The notes below the pieces were generated by a model, which was not told where the DNA came from, ran no database searches, and saw nothing but the letters and a program-made list of their open reading frames with translations. A DNA stretch of 64,000 nt, taken from NCBI RefSeq assembly GCF_029840635.1, contig NZ_JAOCCU010000015.1, positions 1 to 64,000 on the forward strand, given 5' to 3'. The position numbers were made by a program, and so were the translations under genes. The DNA comes from Mitsuaria sp. GD03876. GTDB taxonomy: Bacteria > Pseudomonadota > Gammaproteobacteria > Burkholderiales > Burkholderiaceae_C. Shown here piece by piece: positions 32,951 through 41,179 of this stretch. How positions within the stretch are numbered: the stretch's first letter is position 1; every line of letters starts with the position of its first letter.

Positions 32951-34327
32951 ATGTGGGACTCATGGCGCAGGCGCGCCGGGAAGGATGCGCCTGACGCGTC
33001 GGCGGGGGAAGTCGGGGACGGCTTCCGGGAGCCGACGATGCAAGGCAAGACCACGACCGTCGTCCGGGAGCTCTCGGGCGGTGTTTCCAAGCTGGGCCGC
33101 GACGCGGCCGAGGTGCGTGGCCTGCTGGAGGACACGCAGAAGGTCGTGACCTCGCAGGCGCAGGCGATGCAGGCGCTGGGCGGCGAGCTCGAGCAGGTCC
33201 GGCATGCGCAGGACGCGATCAACCAATCCACGACCCAGACCCGCGAGGCGGTCGGCCGCGCGCGGGACGCGCTGGCCGGGGTCGGCGAGGAGGTCGGCGG
33301 GATCGTGTCGACCTTGCGCCAGGTGAGCGACGCGGCGTCCGAGATCACGAAGATCGCGCTGCAGACGCGGCTGGTGGCGTTCAACGCGTCGGTGGAGGCC
33401 AAGCGCGCCGGCGAGGCGGGCCGCGGTTTCGGCGTGGTGGCCGATGCGGTGAAGGATCTGGCGGCGCAGGTGGAGGCGTCGTCCAAGGCCATCATGGGCA
33501 CGGTGGGGACGCTGGACACGCGGATCGAGAGCTTCAGCCGCGAGTTGCGGGCGGACGGCGCGGGCGGTGGCGCGCAGAGCAAGATCCATCAGGCGTTCGC
33601 CGATGTCGAGGTCGACGTGGACCTGATCGCCAAGGGCGCGCAGGAGAGCCAGGCGACGACGCAGCAGCTGGCGGAACGCTCGGGGGAACTTGGGGTCGAG
33701 ATCCAGCAGGCGATGCGCAAGCTGGAGGCGGCGTTCGCGTGCAGCGACCGGTTCCTGCGGCTGAGCGAACAGATGATCGAGCAGATCGCGTCGAGCGGGG
33801 TCGAGGTCGAGGACTCGCCGTACATCCAGGCGGTGCAGGGCGCGGCGGCGGAGATCTCGGCGCTGCTGGAGCGCGCGGTGCGGGACAAGCAGATCGACCT
33901 GACGTCGCTGTTCGACGAGCAATACCAGCCGATCAAGGGCACGGATCCGCAGCAGTTCACGACGCGGTTCACGCCGCTCGCGGACCAGCTGTTCCCGCAG
34001 GTGCAGGAACGGATGCTGACGTTCTCCGACAAGGTGGTGTTCTGCATCGCGGTGGACCGCAATGGCTATGTCGCGACGCATAACAAGCGGTACTGCCAGC
34101 CGCAGCGGTCGGGCGATACGGCGTGGAACACCGCCAATAGCCGCTACCGGCGGATCTTCAACGACCGCACCGGGCTGGCTTCAGCCCGGAACCAACGCCC
34201 ATTCCTGCTTCAGACCTACCGCCGGGATATGGGCGGTGGGAACTTCGTGCTGCTGAAGGAGGCATCCGCTCCAGTCACCGTTGCCGGGAGGCATTGGGGT
34301 GGGGTGAGGTTGGCGTTTGGGTTCTGA
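32951..34327 (+). CDS. Soluble methyl-accepting chemotaxis-like protein
   Basis: 458 aa with no membrane segment or signal peptide. The first 270 residues are coiled-coil MCP signalling domain. The hairpin tip IALQTRLVAFNASVEAKRAGEAGRGFGVVADAVKDLA is recognisable but departs from the canonical tip (LVAFNAS for ILALNAA). The C-terminal 170 residues form a separate domain, with VVFCIAVDRNGYVATHNKRY resembling the Cache-like domain of soluble receptors. It is 57 bases after fliA and probably in its operon. The ligand is unknown. Confidence 0.85.
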   Translation: MWDSWRRRAGKDAPDASAGEVGDGFREPTMQGKTTTVVRELSGGVSKLGRDAAEVRGLLEDTQKVVTSQAQAMQALGGELEQVRHAQDAINQSTTQTREAVGRARDALAGVGEEVGGIVSTLRQVSDAASEITKIALQTRLVAFNASVEAKRAGEAGRGFGVVADAVKDLAAQVEASSKAIMGTVGTLDTRIESFSRELRADGAGGGAQSKIHQAFADVEVDVDLIAKGAQESQATTQQLAERSGELGVEIQQAMRKLEAAFACSDRFLRLSEQMIEQIASSGVEVEDSPYIQAVQGAAAEISALLERAVRDKQIDLTSLFDEQYQPIKGTDPQQFTTRFTPLADQLFPQVQERMLTFSDKVVFCIAVDRNGYVATHNKRYCQPQRSGDTAWNTANSRYRRIFNDRTGLASARNQRPFLLQTYRRDMGGGNFVLLKEASAPVTVAGRHWGGVRLAFGF

Positions 34328-34357
34328 AGCACGGTCGTTCTTGTAGAAGGAGGGGGG

Positions 34358-35344
34358 ATGGAAAAGAGATATCAAGTGTTTGTCAGTTCGACCTTTGCCG
34401 ATCTTAAGGATGAGCGGGAGAAGGTTATTCAGACGCTAATGCAGTTGGACTGCATTCCTTCGGGGATGGAATTGTTTCCTGCCATGGATGAGGAACAGTT
34501 TGCATTCATTCGAAGGGTTATTGATGATTGTGACTACTATTTGTTGATCATTGGCGGACGATACGGATCTTTGACAAGTGATGGTATTAGCTACACTGAA
34601 AAAGAATATGACTATGCAATCTCGAAGGGAATGAAGGTTTTGGCGCTGCTCCATGGGTCCCCAGGCGATATTGCAGCGGGTAAAACTGATCAAGATTCGG
34701 CGCTGGCCTTGAAGTTGGTCGCATTTAGAGAAAAGGCTTCAACCGGACGTCTTGTGAAATACTGGAAGAGTGCGAATGAATTGCCAGGAATCGTGGCGCT
34801 AAGTCTTCCGCAGACAATTCGCACCTATCCGGCGGTTGGCTGGATCAGGGCGGATAGAGCCGCAAGTGCCGAGATATTGTCGGAACTCAATGAAGCTAGA
34901 AAGCGCATTCAGGAGTTGACCGCTCAATTGGGGAGAGAGTCAGAGCAGCGTCACGTCGATATCCCTGATTTGGCTGGGTTGGATGAAGAATTTTCCTTGG
35001 AGGGTCGGTATACATCCGATGAGTTTAATAACTATGTGCGTACCAATTGGAGGACTGAGCTGACTTGGCTTGATATATTTGCTGCGGTCGGTCCATATTT
35101 GGCCCAGAGGCCGCGAGCAGACACCGTGCAGGACATTATTGCGAAGGCCGCTTTTTCGCGCTCGCGTCTGGATGGTGAAGCGGAAACCTTAGACGATCAA
35201 ATTTTTCAAACTATTTCTATTCAGTTGCGGGCATTGGGGTTGATCAGAGTGCATCCACAAAAGGGAGGGGATGAGCCTATTTGGGAGGCGACGGAGGCGG
35301 GTGAGTTGCTGACAATAAAAAGTAGGGTGGTTCGTGCGAAATAG
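34358..35344 (+). CDS. DUF4062 protein, probably horizontally acquired
   Basis: 328 aa with an AGAAGGAGGGGG ribosome-binding site. The N-terminal DUF4062 domain starts [20 protein letters not shown] (about 5-24) and continues with LIIGGRYGS and [13 protein letters not shown]; this fold is related to TIR-like and nucleoside-processing domains. A coiled segment (about 165-190) leads to a C-terminal helical region. The gene is strikingly AT-richer than its neighbours and uses rare A/T-ending codons, a strong sign of transfer. A defence role is possible but unproven. Confidence 0.8.
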   Translation: MEKRYQVFVSSTFADLKDEREKVIQTLMQLDCIPSGMELFPAMDEEQFAFIRRVIDDCDYYLLIIGGRYGSLTSDGISYTEKEYDYAISKGMKVLALLHGSPGDIAAGKTDQDSALALKLVAFREKASTGRLVKYWKSANELPGIVALSLPQTIRTYPAVGWIRADRAASAEILSELNEARKRIQELTAQLGRESEQRHVDIPDLAGLDEEFSLEGRYTSDEFNNYVRTNWRTELTWLDIFAAVGPYLAQRPRADTVQDIIAKAAFSRSRLDGEAETLDDQIFQTISIQLRALGLIRVHPQKGGDEPIWEATEAGELLTIKSRVVRAK

Positions 35345-35477
35345 ATGAGATTCTATATTTTGTGATGTCTGCTTGAAGTGTTGCCTTGACAGCAGATATT
35401 GGTGGTTCCGTCGCGATTTTAGAAAGATGTTTGCCGTTGCGGCTTGCTTGGCATTCGAAGATCATTTGCACAGGTGC
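35345..35477. other. Low-GC intergenic DNA
   Basis: Continues the AT-richer composition of the DUF4062 gene. No gene or promoter is evident. It marks the right part of the acquired segment; composition returns to normal by about 35660. Confidence 0.5.
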
Positions 35478-35599
35478 TCAAAACACCCAACACGTTGCGC
35501 CACCGAAAGGTGTGTCTCCACAGTCCGCCATAACGGGCGAGATGGACTTTTCCGCGAGGAAAGTCGCACGTGCGTGTTGCGTGTTTTGACATCTCGCCC
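35478..35599. ncRNA. Densely self-complementary segment, candidate structured RNA
   Basis: Outer arms 35478-35494 and 35573-35589 pair over 17 bases with one mismatch. Inside are a CACC-GAAA-GGTG hairpin (35501-35512) and a GACTTTTCC-GCGA-GGAAAGTC hairpin (35545-35565), both with GNRA tetraloops. A second perfect 10-bp pairing (35535-35544 with 35590-35599) crosses the first and so is an alternative or pseudoknot. No known RNA family is recognised. It could instead be a DNA element. Confidence 0.4.
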
Positions 35600-35615
35600 A
35601 CCCTCCGCATTCAAT
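35586..35615 (+). promoter_or_regulatory. Putative sigma-70 promoter of the 164-aa gene
   Basis: A perfect -35 TTGACA (35586-35591), 18 bases, then TTCAAT (35610-35615). The -35 overlaps the right arm of the inverted repeat, so the structure may affect initiation. Confidence 0.45.
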
Positions 35616-35665
35616 TGCCCTGGATGGGAATCCCTCAACGGTTGTTTATTGAAGGAAACCTGACC

Positions 35666-36160
35666 ATGCTGACCGCCCAGTTCATGCACACCGTCGCCAA
35701 GGACGGCTACGCCATTTCCGAGCAGTTCGCCAATGAGAAGCACGAGATCGAATGGCAGAAACGGGAGGCGGGCGATCCGCTCCCGCGCGTCCCGCTCCTG
35801 GAGCGCAAGCCGCTCGAAACCTCGAGCGACTGGACCCTCGAGGTGCTTCGCACCGCCGCCGGCAATCCCTATCGCTATGAAGCGCCCGACACCTGCCGCA
35901 GCTACGTGCGTCCGCTCCTGCTCGACCGCGCCACCTCGGTCGGCGAAGCGATGTTCAACATCCGCGATCGCCTCACCTACATGACCGCGCTGCTGCAGGA
36001 ATTCGACGTGCCGATGGGGGTTCGCCGCGGTCCCAACAGCCATCTGCGGGATACCGTCGTCGACCTGGCCCATGAGGCCGCCAGCTTCCTGGCGGTGCTG
36101 GAGATCGCGACCCTCCAGGAACACAGCTACCAGGTGCGGAGCAGCCTGCAGCCGGCGTGA
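35666..36160 (+). CDS. Hypothetical cytoplasmic protein
   Basis: 164 aa from ATG 35666, with a GAAGGAAACC ribosome-binding site. Not recognised. No signal peptide or membrane helix; mixed helical composition with an aromatic, charged N-terminal third (EQFANEKHEIEWQKREAG) and an amphipathic C-terminal half (LRDTVVDLAHEAASFLAVLEI). GC content is again high. It stands alone between the structured segment and a strong terminator. Confidence 0.65.
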   Translation: MLTAQFMHTVAKDGYAISEQFANEKHEIEWQKREAGDPLPRVPLLERKPLETSSDWTLEVLRTAAGNPYRYEAPDTCRSYVRPLLLDRATSVGEAMFNIRDRLTYMTALLQEFDVPMGVRRGPNSHLRDTVVDLAHEAASFLAVLEIATLQEHSYQVRSSLQPA

Positions 36161-36211
36161 TGTCCGAGACCATTCACCCCAGACCAGAAGTAGCCGGAAC
36201 AGATCCAGCAG

Positions 36212-36262
36212 GAAAAGAAAAACGAGTGCCCACGCGGGAGCGTGAGGCACTCGTTTTGTTTT
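36212..36262. terminator. Bidirectional Rho-independent terminator
   Basis: A perfect 10-bp inverted repeat AACGAGTGCC/GGCACTCGTT with A-rich and T-rich flanks on both sides. It ends the 164-aa gene from the left and the Tai4 gene from the right. Confidence 0.9.
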
Positions 36263-36285
36263 GGAGCCGCCCGGCGGCCGGCAAC

Positions 36286-36729
36286 TCAACGCTTCTGGGT
36301 CTTCCGCTTCGGGTGCATCACCAGCTTCTTCGCCTGCGTGTCCAGTTCGGTGCTGTGATACAGGTCCAGGCATTTCAGGAAATCGAATCGCTGCCCCGGG
36401 GATTCCGCTTCGGCCAACGGGTTTCGATAGTCCTTCGCCAGATAGCGGTCGACGAGTTGCTTGATCTCGTCCGGCGCCCGGTCCAGGTCGTACTCGGTCC
36501 AGTCGCGCAACGCGCTCACGCTGCTCCCCGCGTCCCCGGCGGCCTGCGGGTTCTGCCGGTAGGCCATTGCGACGCAGGTCGCGAGAACCATGTCCTTGTA
36601 GTTCTGAAGGTGGCTGCGGGCGGGCGCCTTCGGTGATTCGCCGCTCGGGGCCACGTCTTGCGCGATTGCAGGAAGCACCGGCGACAGCGACATCACCACC
36701 GCGCACAGGATCGAACGAACGCCGCTCAC
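36286..36729 (-). CDS. tai4: Tai4-family immunity protein to T6SS amidase
   Basis: 147 aa from a GTG at 36729 that overlaps the effector stop by 4 bases (GTGA). A signal peptide (about 1-24, MSLSPVLPAIAQ) sends it to the periplasm, where Tae4 toxins act. Tai4-like features include YKDMVLATCVAMAYRQ and a second cysteine in FLKCLDLYHS, likely a disulfide pair. It protects against self or sibling intoxication by Tae4. Confidence 0.82.
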   Translation of the reverse strand: MSGVRSILCAVVMSLSPVLPAIAQDVAPSGESPKAPARSHLQNYKDMVLATCVAMAYRQNPQAAGDAGSSVSALRDWTEYDLDRAPDEIKQLVDRYLAKDYRNPLAEAESPGQRFDFLKCLDLYHSTELDTQAKKLVMHPKRKTQKR

Positions 36730-37226
36730 GGCAGGCTCCAGAAATTGGCTCGGTCAGTCCGGTAATTGACGCCCGGCTCGTTGAAATAGCAGTGGTCGTA
36801 GCACTGGCGCCCATTGAAGAGCGTGGCGTGTCCGGCGGCATCGGACCAGCCGGATACCTCGAACAAGATGACGCCTTGTTTCCCGGCGAGGCTGCCGCCG
36901 CCCGTCGGCGGGTACTTCACGATCTCCGGCTTCCCCCATTGCTGCTGGAGGAAGCCGATCAGGTTGCGCACTCGGAAGAAGTACTGGCGCTTGTCGCCGC
37001 CAGACACCGTTTGACCAGGAATGCGTGGCACCAGCAGACCGGATTCGTTGAGGATGTAGCTCATCCGCACCGCGCAGGTGTTGGTCCAGCGCTGCTGCAC
37101 ATCCGGGTTGCGGACGTTCTTTTCGACGTTGCCGCCGATCACCGAGGCGACCTTGCCGCCGGAATCGGCGATGTCATAGATGCGCAGGGATGCCGCCCAA
37201 GCTGCGGCGAAGGAGGGACGCTTCAC
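36726..37226 (-). CDS. tae4: Tae4-family type VI secretion amidase effector
   Basis: 166 aa from a GTG at 37226 with AAAGGA upstream. The predicted catalytic cysteine is in NTCAVRMSYIL (about residue 50) and the histidine in AGHATLFNG (about 133), as in NlpC/P60-like Tae4 enzymes that cleave the gamma-D-Glu-mDAP bond of peptidoglycan. No signal peptide, as expected for a T6SS cargo. No T6SS structural, VgrG or Hcp gene is in the window, so it is an orphan pair here. Confidence 0.85.
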   Translation of the reverse strand: MKRPSFAAAWAASLRIYDIADSGGKVASVIGGNVEKNVRNPDVQQRWTNTCAVRMSYILNESGLLVPRIPGQTVSGGDKRQYFFRVRNLIGFLQQQWGKPEIVKYPPTGGGSLAGKQGVILFEVSGWSDAAGHATLFNGRQCYDHCYFNEPGVNYRTDRANFWSLP

Positions 37227-37471
37227 GCGGGAGTCCTTTCTCGAAGTGGCAGGGGGCTGGCGTCACGATGAGAGGCACCGCAGGCTTGCCGTGAATCCCG
37301 ACCATACGGGGCAGGGCGACGGTGGGCACCTGACTTTGGGCATCCGTAGGGCCTTCGCCGCCGGCCGCTGGGGCCGGGCCCTGACTCAGGCCGTTCCTAC
37401 CGCCGGATCAGGCCCGAATCGTTCACCAGCTGACTAGCGCCCAGCCGCGCCGAGGGTGCCAGGCCTTGCCC
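37227..37471. other. Region upstream of tae4
   Basis: 245 bases with no recognisable gene. It should hold the tae4-tai4 promoter, but no clear -35/-10 pair stands out. Confidence 0.4.
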
Positions 37472-37702
37472 TCACGAGTAAATGAGCGTCAGCGCCATGA
37501 AGAACGAGATCAGAAGCGCGAACGCCACCAGCTTCAGCCGCTTCTCGAAGAGACGCGGATTCGCCTTGATCCATTGCGCGGCCGCTTCGACGCTTCGTCG
37601 GACCGGGCTCGTCTCCGGCAGCAAGCGGGTCAAGAGAAACATGGAGCCGCAGAGCGCGGCGACCACGGCCAGAAACGCGGCCATGAGGATGATTCCAGTC
37701 AT
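37472..37702 (-). CDS. Small two-helix membrane protein
   Basis: 76 aa from ATG 37702; a longer in-frame start at 37780 adds 26 Pro/Ala-rich residues and is less likely. Two hydrophobic segments (about 3-27 and 58-75) are separated by a basic, amphipathic stretch (WIKANPRLFEKRLK). Not recognised. It is upstream of tae4 on the same strand, but 245 bases away. Confidence 0.5.
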   Translation of the reverse strand: MTGIILMAAFLAVVAALCGSMFLLTRLLPETSPVRRSVEAAAQWIKANPRLFEKRLKLVAFALLISFFMALTLIYS

Positions 37703-38040
37703 GCGGGTCGGAGCAGGGAGTTGAGCGCCGCTTGCGGTCGCGGGCGGAGATGGGCTCGAACCATAGGCGAAAACCGGCAACGTGGGCAGGTCATTTTTGA
37801 TGGCGGACTTTTGAGTTCATCCCCCTCTCTTGAAGTCGCTTGATGACTGGTCCTTGAGCGCAACTCCGAGAATATCCATTAACCCAGATCAAGAGCCAGA
37901 TTCCGCTCGAAGGTTCTCTCACTTGGATGAGTTGTTCGAGCTCGAAGTCGAGTAATTGTTGGCGCGGCGGCGAATCCCTATGCTTCGCCCTGTCGACGTA
38001 CGGAACGCTCGTCGTCCGATTCGATCCGCGCGAGGTGGTT
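37703..38040. other. 338-base divergent intergenic region
   Basis: Lies between two divergently oriented membrane-protein genes. It is AT-richer around 37790-37890. No gene or convincing promoter is seen. Confidence 0.4.
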
Positions 38041-38712
38041 ATGCAATGGATCACGAAAGAAAACTTCGAAGCTGCCGCCGTCCTGCTCTCCGGCATCGCA
38101 GCCAACTGGATCTACGGATGGCTGACCATGCGAGACAGCTTGGAGATATCGAAGTACGCAATTAATGTCATTCTCGTGAGTATCCTCGTCGCCGCATTGA
38201 AATTCACGTTTCGGACGTTCTGGAATGCCGGCATCCCACCTACGCCTTTCCCAGAACTGGCGGTTCCAGGTGAACGGGCGTTCGACCTCCTTCTCGGGGC
38301 GCTTTTTGGTTTGATGGGTGCAATTGCTTCTGATCAACGCCTGGTTTGGCAACGCCCATTGGATGGCGGGATGAAGCTCAAGCTGGACAAGTCGATCAGT
38401 ACCTCCTGGCCTGCCATCTTCAAAATGGAACGCGGATATGTGATCTTGAATCTGAAGAACGGAGACCGGCTGCTTGGTTGGCCTCTGGGCCGGCCCGAAA
38501 AGCCCGACGCCGGGCATTTCCATTTGATCCGAACGCGATGGCTCCGTCAGCAGCGCGAGCGCGAAGCGGAGCCGCCAACGACGGAGCATTCGATTGTCAT
38601 TGCTGCGATCGACGTTGCTTGGATCCAGTTCATTGGACCGCGGGGATTGTCGGATCCGGCGCTCTCCGCCGCCGCTGGTGCATCAATGGAAGACGACCAG
38701 ATCCATGCGTGA
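38041..38712 (+). CDS. Membrane protein with cytoplasmic beta domain (possibly DUF6338-like)
   Basis: 224 aa from ATG 38041, chosen for its GAGGTGG ribosome-binding site. Two to three hydrophobic segments (about 10-30, 38-56 and 82-98) are followed by a soluble domain in which GYVILNLKNGDRLLGWPLGRP suggests an SH3-like beta barrel. This layout resembles DUF6338 proteins, but the match is from memory and weak. The next gene begins 35 bases downstream. Confidence 0.6.
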   Translation: MQWITKENFEAAAVLLSGIAANWIYGWLTMRDSLEISKYAINVILVSILVAALKFTFRTFWNAGIPPTPFPELAVPGERAFDLLLGALFGLMGAIASDQRLVWQRPLDGGMKLKLDKSISTSWPAIFKMERGYVILNLKNGDRLLGWPLGRPEKPDAGHFHLIRTRWLRQQREREAEPPTTEHSIVIAAIDVAWIQFIGPRGLSDPALSAAAGASMEDDQIHA

Positions 38713-38747
38713 TTTCGTCGACGGTTCAATTTGTTCCCCAAAACCCC

Positions 38748-39140
38748 ATGCAACCGACCATTGCCCTGATCAGTTTGATGCTGGAACTGATTCCCGCCAT
38801 CGTGACCTCGGCGGCACTGTGGTGGTCTGCACCCTGGCGGACGCGCAACGCGTTTTACGATTTTCGAGACCTGATCTTCTGCTGGGCGTACACGCAGGTG
38901 GCTGATGATCTCGCTCGCCGGTTCATGATCTGGGGGTTTTCGACTCCCGGCCCGTTTGGGGATTACGGGATCGAGGTCAATCTGATCAGCACGTCGATCA
39001 TTGGGTTGATCACCGGCGTCATCGTGGGACGGGCGATCAATGCCGAGCTGCGGCGTCGAGGTATCCCCGGGAGGTTTGGCGAACGGGCCTCCCCGACGCT
39101 TGAGTCCCCGCGGCCCATTGGCCGGCGGGTTCCCGAATAG
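38748..39140 (+). CDS. Small membrane protein, hypothetical
   Basis: 130 aa from ATG 38748. Two or three hydrophobic stretches (about 3-27 and 77-95) and a basic, Pro-rich tail. It contains many aromatic residues in the loop (WWSAPWRTRNAFYDFRDLIF). Not recognised. It probably forms a two-gene unit with the preceding membrane protein. No clear ribosome-binding site, so the start is uncertain. Confidence 0.5.
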   Translation: MQPTIALISLMLELIPAIVTSAALWWSAPWRTRNAFYDFRDLIFCWAYTQVADDLARRFMIWGFSTPGPFGDYGIEVNLISTSIIGLITGVIVGRAINAELRRRGIPGRFGERASPTLESPRPIGRRVPE

Positions 39141-39142
39141 GA

Positions 39143-39649
39143 CTACAGGCGCTCCATCCCGACCTGGGCCGCTTCTGAAATCACCAGCACGCGTACCGGC
39201 TTCTCATAGATCGCGCTTTTGGTCCGGAGCGCATCCAGCAGCGTGTTGAGGGCACCCATGTCGACCTCACGCACCAGAAGCAAGGTCGCTCGGCGCGGCC
39301 GAAACCCCGCGGCAGCGTCTGGCGAGCCCACTCGCCACCACCCGCAATCCCACGGGTCTTGAGGTCGAACGTGCTCGGAGACGCATTCCCGCAAGAGCAG
39401 CTGCAGACGCCACAGCAACCCGGGCCACCGGCCCAGGCGCGCGAGTTCATGACTGCCATCCAGGTCCGCCGCGGCGCCGTCCAGACCGGGATTCGGCGCA
39501 GTGCTGGCGACTTTCAGCGGCTCGGTCATCACCGGGAATGCGCCGTCCTCGCACCATTGGCGAATCGAGGTCGTCAACGGTCCATCGATCGAGCCGCTGG
39601 CATCGGGCGGCGTCATCAACGCATCGTCGAATCCGCGAGGCAGCTGCAT
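39143..39649 (-). CDS. Hypothetical protein
   Basis: 168 aa from ATG 39649. No signal peptide or membrane segment; Trp-rich centre (WPGLLWRLQLLLRE, PWDCGWWRVG) and a Rossmann-like ending (RATLLLVREVDMGALNTLLDAL, then VRVLVIS). Not recognised. It starts 15 bases after the stop of an 81-aa single-helix protein gene and ends 2 bases from the convergent gene. Confidence 0.55.
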   Translation of the reverse strand: MQLPRGFDDALMTPPDASGSIDGPLTTSIRQWCEDGAFPVMTEPLKVASTAPNPGLDGAAADLDGSHELARLGRWPGLLWRLQLLLRECVSEHVRPQDPWDCGWWRVGSPDAAAGFRPRRATLLLVREVDMGALNTLLDALRTKSAIYEKPVRVLVISEAAQVGMERL

Positions 39650-39664
39650 GTCAGGCGAGGGCGC

Positions 39665-39910
39665 TCACTTGCCGGCGTTCGCCGACGCCGGCTTGTCCGC
39701 CACCCCGAACGGGATCACGCGCACGCCGGAGGCCTTGGCCGACACCTCCACTGGAGGCTGCTGCGCAGCGGTCGCGCGCGGCTTCTCGCGCTTGATGGAG
39801 AGGATGTCCGACACGGCCTGGCGCACGTTGGAGGCGAAGAACAGTCCAGTGATGGACAGAACGACGGCCGCGATGCCCGCGACGATCTTGATGGGGGAGA
39901 AGTGCTGCAT
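39665..39910 (-). CDS. Small single-pass membrane protein
   Basis: 81 aa. One N-terminal membrane helix (about 7-27, IKIVAGIAAVVLSITGLFFA) and a short polar tail rich in Ala, Val and Lys. Not recognised. It forms an apparent two-gene unit with the downstream 168-aa gene. The ribosome-binding site is weak. Confidence 0.5.
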   Translation of the reverse strand: MQHFSPIKIVAGIAAVVLSITGLFFASNVRQAVSDILSIKREKPRATAAQQPPVEVSAKASGVRVIPFGVADKPASANAGK

Positions 39911-40024
39911 GGGGAAGCTGATGAGCGAGGCCCGGAGCGTACCAATGTGGCGCCCCGTCGCGCGTCACGACTGTCGCTTCCCATCCAAGGAATCCGCGCC
40001 TCCGCCCGACGATAGAGTCCCGGG

Positions 40025-41110
40025 ATGCTGAAACCCTTCCGGCTTGCGCCACTCGGGGCGCTCATCGCCTCCGCCTTCATCGCCTTCATCCCGTCCGCCC
40101 ACGCCGCGCCGCCTGAGCGCTCACCGGCCTGCGGCGTTTCCACCCAGCCGATCCAGGAATCCGGATACGTGCCCATCGGCGGCATTTCCCAGTGGGTGAC
40201 GATTCAAGGCGCGGATTGCGCCAATCCCGTCGTCCTCATCGTTCACGGCGGCCCTGGCAATCCCAACACGCCGTTTGCCGATCGCCTTTTCGGCACCTGG
40301 ACCGGGCAGTTCACCGTCGTCCAGTGGGACCAGCGGGGCGCCGGCAAGACCTTCCAGGAAAACAAACCGGCCGAGGATGAGCCGCTCACGATGGCGCGGT
40401 TGGCCAAGGACGGCGTCGAGGTCGCTCGTTATGTCGCGAGCCGGCTCGGCAAACGGCAGGTGATCCTGATGGGCGGCTCGTGGGGATCGGCGTTGGCGGT
40501 GCATATGGCCATGGCCGAGCCGGCGTTGTTCCAGGCCTATGTCGGCACGGCGCAGCTGGTGAATTACCACGCGGACACCGCCGCCAGTTATGCCAAGACC
40601 GTCGCCTTGGCGAAGGCCGCGAACGATGCCGACAGCCTCGGCAAGCTGGAGAAGATCGGCGCTCCGCCGTGGACCGACCCACGCGCCTTCGGCGTGCTGC
40701 GCCGGGTCACCCGCAAATACGAGGCCATGCGCATCGATCCCGCGCCCAAGGGCTGGTTCGCGTTCGGGCCCGGATATGACTCCCCCGCGTATGAAGCGGC
40801 CTACGAGGCCGGCGAGGACTATTCCTTCCTCGCCTTCGTCGGCCTCGCCGGCGACGGCATGGGTCCCCGGATCGATTTGGGCCAGCTGGGCCTTCGTTTC
40901 GCGATGCCGGTGTATCTGCTGCAGGGCGAGCAAGACCTGGTCACGCCGCTGGAAATCAGCCGGGCCTATTTCGACGCGCTGGTCGCGCCGAAGAAGGAAT
41001 TCCTCCCGCTGGCCCGTACCGGCCACGATCCGAACCCCACGATGATCGACGCGCAATACCGGGTGCTGCAGGGGCTTCGCGCCGAAGCGATGGGGCAAGG
41101 AGGGCGTTGA
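40025..41110 (+). CDS. Secreted alpha/beta hydrolase, proline iminopeptidase-like
   Basis: 361 aa with a cleavable signal peptide (about 1-28, ending SAHA-AP). The oxyanion motif HGGPG (about 75-79), WDQRGAG, the nucleophile elbow GGSWGS (about 150-155), the acid in LQGEQDLVTP and the histidine in RTGHDPNP match the proline iminopeptidase/tripeptidyl aminopeptidase branch. It probably acts in the periplasm or outside the cell on peptides. Monocistronic. Confidence 0.85.
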   Translation: MLKPFRLAPLGALIASAFIAFIPSAHAAPPERSPACGVSTQPIQESGYVPIGGISQWVTIQGADCANPVVLIVHGGPGNPNTPFADRLFGTWTGQFTVVQWDQRGAGKTFQENKPAEDEPLTMARLAKDGVEVARYVASRLGKRQVILMGGSWGSALAVHMAMAEPALFQAYVGTAQLVNYHADTAASYAKTVALAKAANDADSLGKLEKIGAPPWTDPRAFGVLRRVTRKYEAMRIDPAPKGWFAFGPGYDSPAYEAAYEAGEDYSFLAFVGLAGDGMGPRIDLGQLGLRFAMPVYLLQGEQDLVTPLEISRAYFDALVAPKKEFLPLARTGHDPNPTMIDAQYRVLQGLRAEAMGQGGR

Positions 41111-41179
41111 GGAAACCGTTGGGCGGCGCCCCTCCGGCCCGGTGTTGTCCTTCGTGGAGAGCGCGGAGGTCGGACGCGA

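Noticed and set aside
35557-35565. GAGGAAAGTC, reminiscent of a conserved RNase P RNA segment
   Set aside because: The remaining conserved regions are absent and the segment is far too short; the bases are explained by a local hairpin.
37741-37766. tRNA T-arm-like sequence GGTTCGAGCCCATC on the minus strand, a possible attachment site
   Set aside because: No anticodon or D arm, no matching 5' acceptor strand and no CCA; the T stem has only four pairs. Not enough for a tRNA or att call.
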